A stretch of DNA of 64,000 nucleotides from Rebecca billardiae RCC1528. Taxonomy: Eukaryota > Haptophyta. Positions 62,501-64,000 of this stretch are shown here, piece after piece. A program made the position numbers and the translations under genes. The stretch spans positions 868,001-932,000 of the forward strand of contig OZ251228.1 of assembly GCA_965240325.2 (NCBI GenBank), given 5' to 3'. Within the stretch, counting starts at the first letter, position 1; every line of letters starts with the position of its first letter. The notes below the pieces were generated by a model. It saw only the letters and a program-made list of their open reading frames with translations, did no database searches and was not told where the DNA came from.

Positions 62501-64000
62501 GCGCCCAACAGCTCGTCCCAGCAGCGGCAGCCATTCTGTCGCCGCGCGGCGGCCATTCCGTCACCTCGCGGCGGCCATTCCGTCACCGGCCTGCAGCCAC
62601 CGCTCGGCGCGCATCTCGGAGCGCGCGGCGAGGACGCCGGCGGAGACACAGCCACGCTCGGCAAAGTCGAACACCGATGCCGCGAGCGGCTGCGCCGCCG
62701 TGCGCGCGTCTCCGCCCACACGTTGCGCCCAACAGCTCGTCCCAGCAGCGGCAGCCATTCCGTCGCCGCGCGGCGGCCATTCCGTCACCTCGCGGCGGCC
62801 ATTCCGTCACCGGCCTGCAGCCACTGCTCGGCGCGCATCTCGGAGCGCGCGGCGAGGACGCCGGCGGAGACACAGCCACGCTCGGCAAAGTCGAGCGCTG
62901 ATGCCGCGAGTGGCTGCGCCGCCGTGCGCGCAACTCCGCCTGCACGTTGCGCCCAGCAAGCTCGTCCCAGCAGCGGCAGCCATTCCGTCGCCGCGCGGCG
63001 GCCATTCCGTCACCTCGCGGCGGCCATTCCGTCACCGGCCTGCAGCCACCGCTCGGCGCGCATCTCGGAGCGCGCGGCGAGGACGCCGGCGGAGACACAG
63101 CCACGCTCGGCAAAGTCGAGCGCCGATGTCGCGAGCGGCTGCGCCGCCGTGCGCGCGTCTCCGCCCGCACGTTGCGCCCAGCAAGCTCGTCCCAGCAGCG
63201 GCAGCCATTCCGCCGCCGCGCGGCGGCCATTCCGTCACCTCGCGGCGGCCATTCCGTCACCGGCCTGCAGCCAACGCTCGGCGCGCATCTCGGAGCGCGC
63301 GGCGAGGACGCCGGCGAAGACACAGCCACGCTTGGCAAAGTCGAGCCCCGATGCGGCCAGCGGCTGCGCCGCCGTGCGCGCAACTCCGCCCGCACGTTGC
63401 GCCCAGCAAGCTCGTCCCAGCAGCGGCAGCCATTCCGTCGCCGCGCGGCGGCCATTCCGTCACCTCGCGGCGGCCATTCCGTCACCGGCCTGCAGCCACC
63501 GCTCGGCGCGCATCTCGGAGCGCGCGGCGAGGACGCCGGCGGAGACACAGCCACGCTCGGCAAAGTCGAGCACCGATGCCGCGAGCGGCTGCGCCGCCGT
63601 GCGCGCGTCTCCGCCCACACGTTGCGCCCAACAGCTCGTCCCAGCAGCGGCAGCCATTCCGTCGCCGCGCGGCGGCCATTCCGTCACCTCGCGGCGGCCA
63701 TTCCGTCACCGGCCTGCAGCCACTGCTCGGCGCGCATCTCGGAGCGCGCGGCGAGGACGCCGGCGGAGACACAGCCACGCTCGGCAAAGTCGAGCGCCGA
63801 TGCCGCGAGTGGCTGCGCCGCCGTGCGCGCAACTCCGCCCGCACGTTGCGCCCAGCAAGCTCGTCCCAGCAGCGGCAGCCATTCCGTCGCCGCGCGGCGG
63901 CCATTCCGTCACCTCGCGGCGGCCATTCCGTCACCGGCCTGCAGCCACCGCTCGGCGCGCATCTCGGAGCGCGCGGCGAGGACGCCGGCGAAGACACAGC

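Larger units (their letters stand above)
25831..64000. repeat. Satellite array, about 170 monomers of 202-225 bp, runs off the window
   Basis: Head-to-tail array of at least 38.2 kb without interruption. Each monomer begins with two or three copies of a 22-bp subrepeat (core GCGGCGGCCATTCCGTCACC). Next comes CGGCCTGCAGCCACCGCTCG (so one CTGCAG per monomer), then GCGCATCTCGGAGCGCGCGG, a variable segment around GGCAGCGTCGAGCGCCGATG, and GCACGTTGCGCCCAGCAAGC. Lengths are 225 (CAGCAAGCTCG), 224 (CAACAGCTCG), 223, 221 (three bases lost in CTCAGCGTC) and 202 (one subrepeat fewer). The first monomers (25831-26050) are the most diverged, as expected at an array edge. The forward strand is almost free of stop trinucleotides, so frames of 4,863, 3,771 and 7,920 codons cross it. 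Unit lengths that are not multiples of three, and the equally open alternative frames, argue against a protein. Confidence 0.97.
29750..64000. repeat. Block duplication of at least 10.4 kb within the array, offset 23,808 bp
   Basis: From about 29.75 kb to 40.19 kb the monomer succession is repeated at about 53.56 kb to the window end. The final bases at 63961-64000 match 40153-40192. The copies differ only at scattered positions (for example CTCGGAGAGCGCGG versus CTCGGAGCGCGCGG variants). The duplication continues beyond the window. Confidence 0.85.

Noticed and set aside
39139-62901. 7,920-codon forward open frame as a gene
   Set aside because: Same reason. It opens and closes only because of chance point variants in monomers, has Arg/Ala/Pro composition with no domain, and has no gene-like start context.
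25831-64000. CRISPR array
   Set aside because: There are no short repeats with unique spacers. The repeat is the whole 202-225 bp monomer, and the flanking genes with introns show a eukaryotic nuclear context.
26300-64000. CENP-B-box in the satellite monomer
   Set aside because: No stretch fits the TTCG....A..CGGG pattern; ATTCCGTCACC only shares a few bases.

Overview
The window looks like nuclear DNA from a GC-rich unicellular eukaryote, most likely a microalga. Four genes have GT-AG introns of 63-128 bp whose removal restores conserved proteins: a 26S proteasome Rpn11 subunit, a 3-hydroxyisobutyryl-CoA hydrolase-like enzyme, an Orai-type calcium channel and a NACHT/WD40 remnant. Proline-rich, cysteine-domain surface proteins and Orai channels together fit algal protists such as haptophytes, but the lineage is inference; no rRNA, tRNA or organelle marker was seen to fix it.

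Left part (1-25.8 kb), gene-bearing. 1-900 is intergenic, with a (TA)n tract and a dispersed repeat. 917-2338 is a coding-like coiled-coil region built from tandem duplications. 2960-3619(-) is an ARF-family GTPase. 4033-5255(-) is Rpn11 (three exons, 309 aa), divergent from the Rex4-type exonuclease at 5453-6595(+). 6899-8623(-) is a truncated, frame-disrupted NACHT/WD40 gene. 8.6-10.4 kb is repeat-bearing intergenic DNA. 10446-12989(-) is a three-exon hydrolase. 13.1-17.2 kb is probably mobile: an unrecognised 356-aa ORF, then a 1.73-kb element with perfect 116-bp direct terminal repeats and a Gag-like coiled-coil ORF. It ends 61 bp before an F-box/RCC1-repeat gene (17288-19129+). 20279-21526(-) encodes a type-I membrane protein with three Cys modules and Pro-rich linkers. 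It is divergent from an Orai-like channel gene (21779-22439+). 22.4-25.8 kb carries dispersed repeats and out-of-frame coding remnants.

Right part (about 25.83 kb to the window end) is one continuous GC-rich satellite array of at least 38 kb, roughly 170 monomers of about 225, 224, 223, 221 or 202 bp. Monomer classes recur in fixed order, producing nested higher-order duplications of 426, about 900, 1996, 2695 and 4239 bp, plus long near-identical blocks offset by 13,337 and 23,808 bp. The forward strand of the monomer has almost no stop trinucleotide in any frame, so huge open frames (up to 7,920 codons) run through it. I regard them as by-products of satellite sequence, not genes.

The genes do not form an operon or pathway. 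They are ordinary single-copy-type eukaryotic loci (proteasome, RNA processing, CoA ester metabolism, vesicle GTPase, calcium entry) beside mobile DNA and a large satellite domain that could be centromeric, subtelomeric or heterochromatic.
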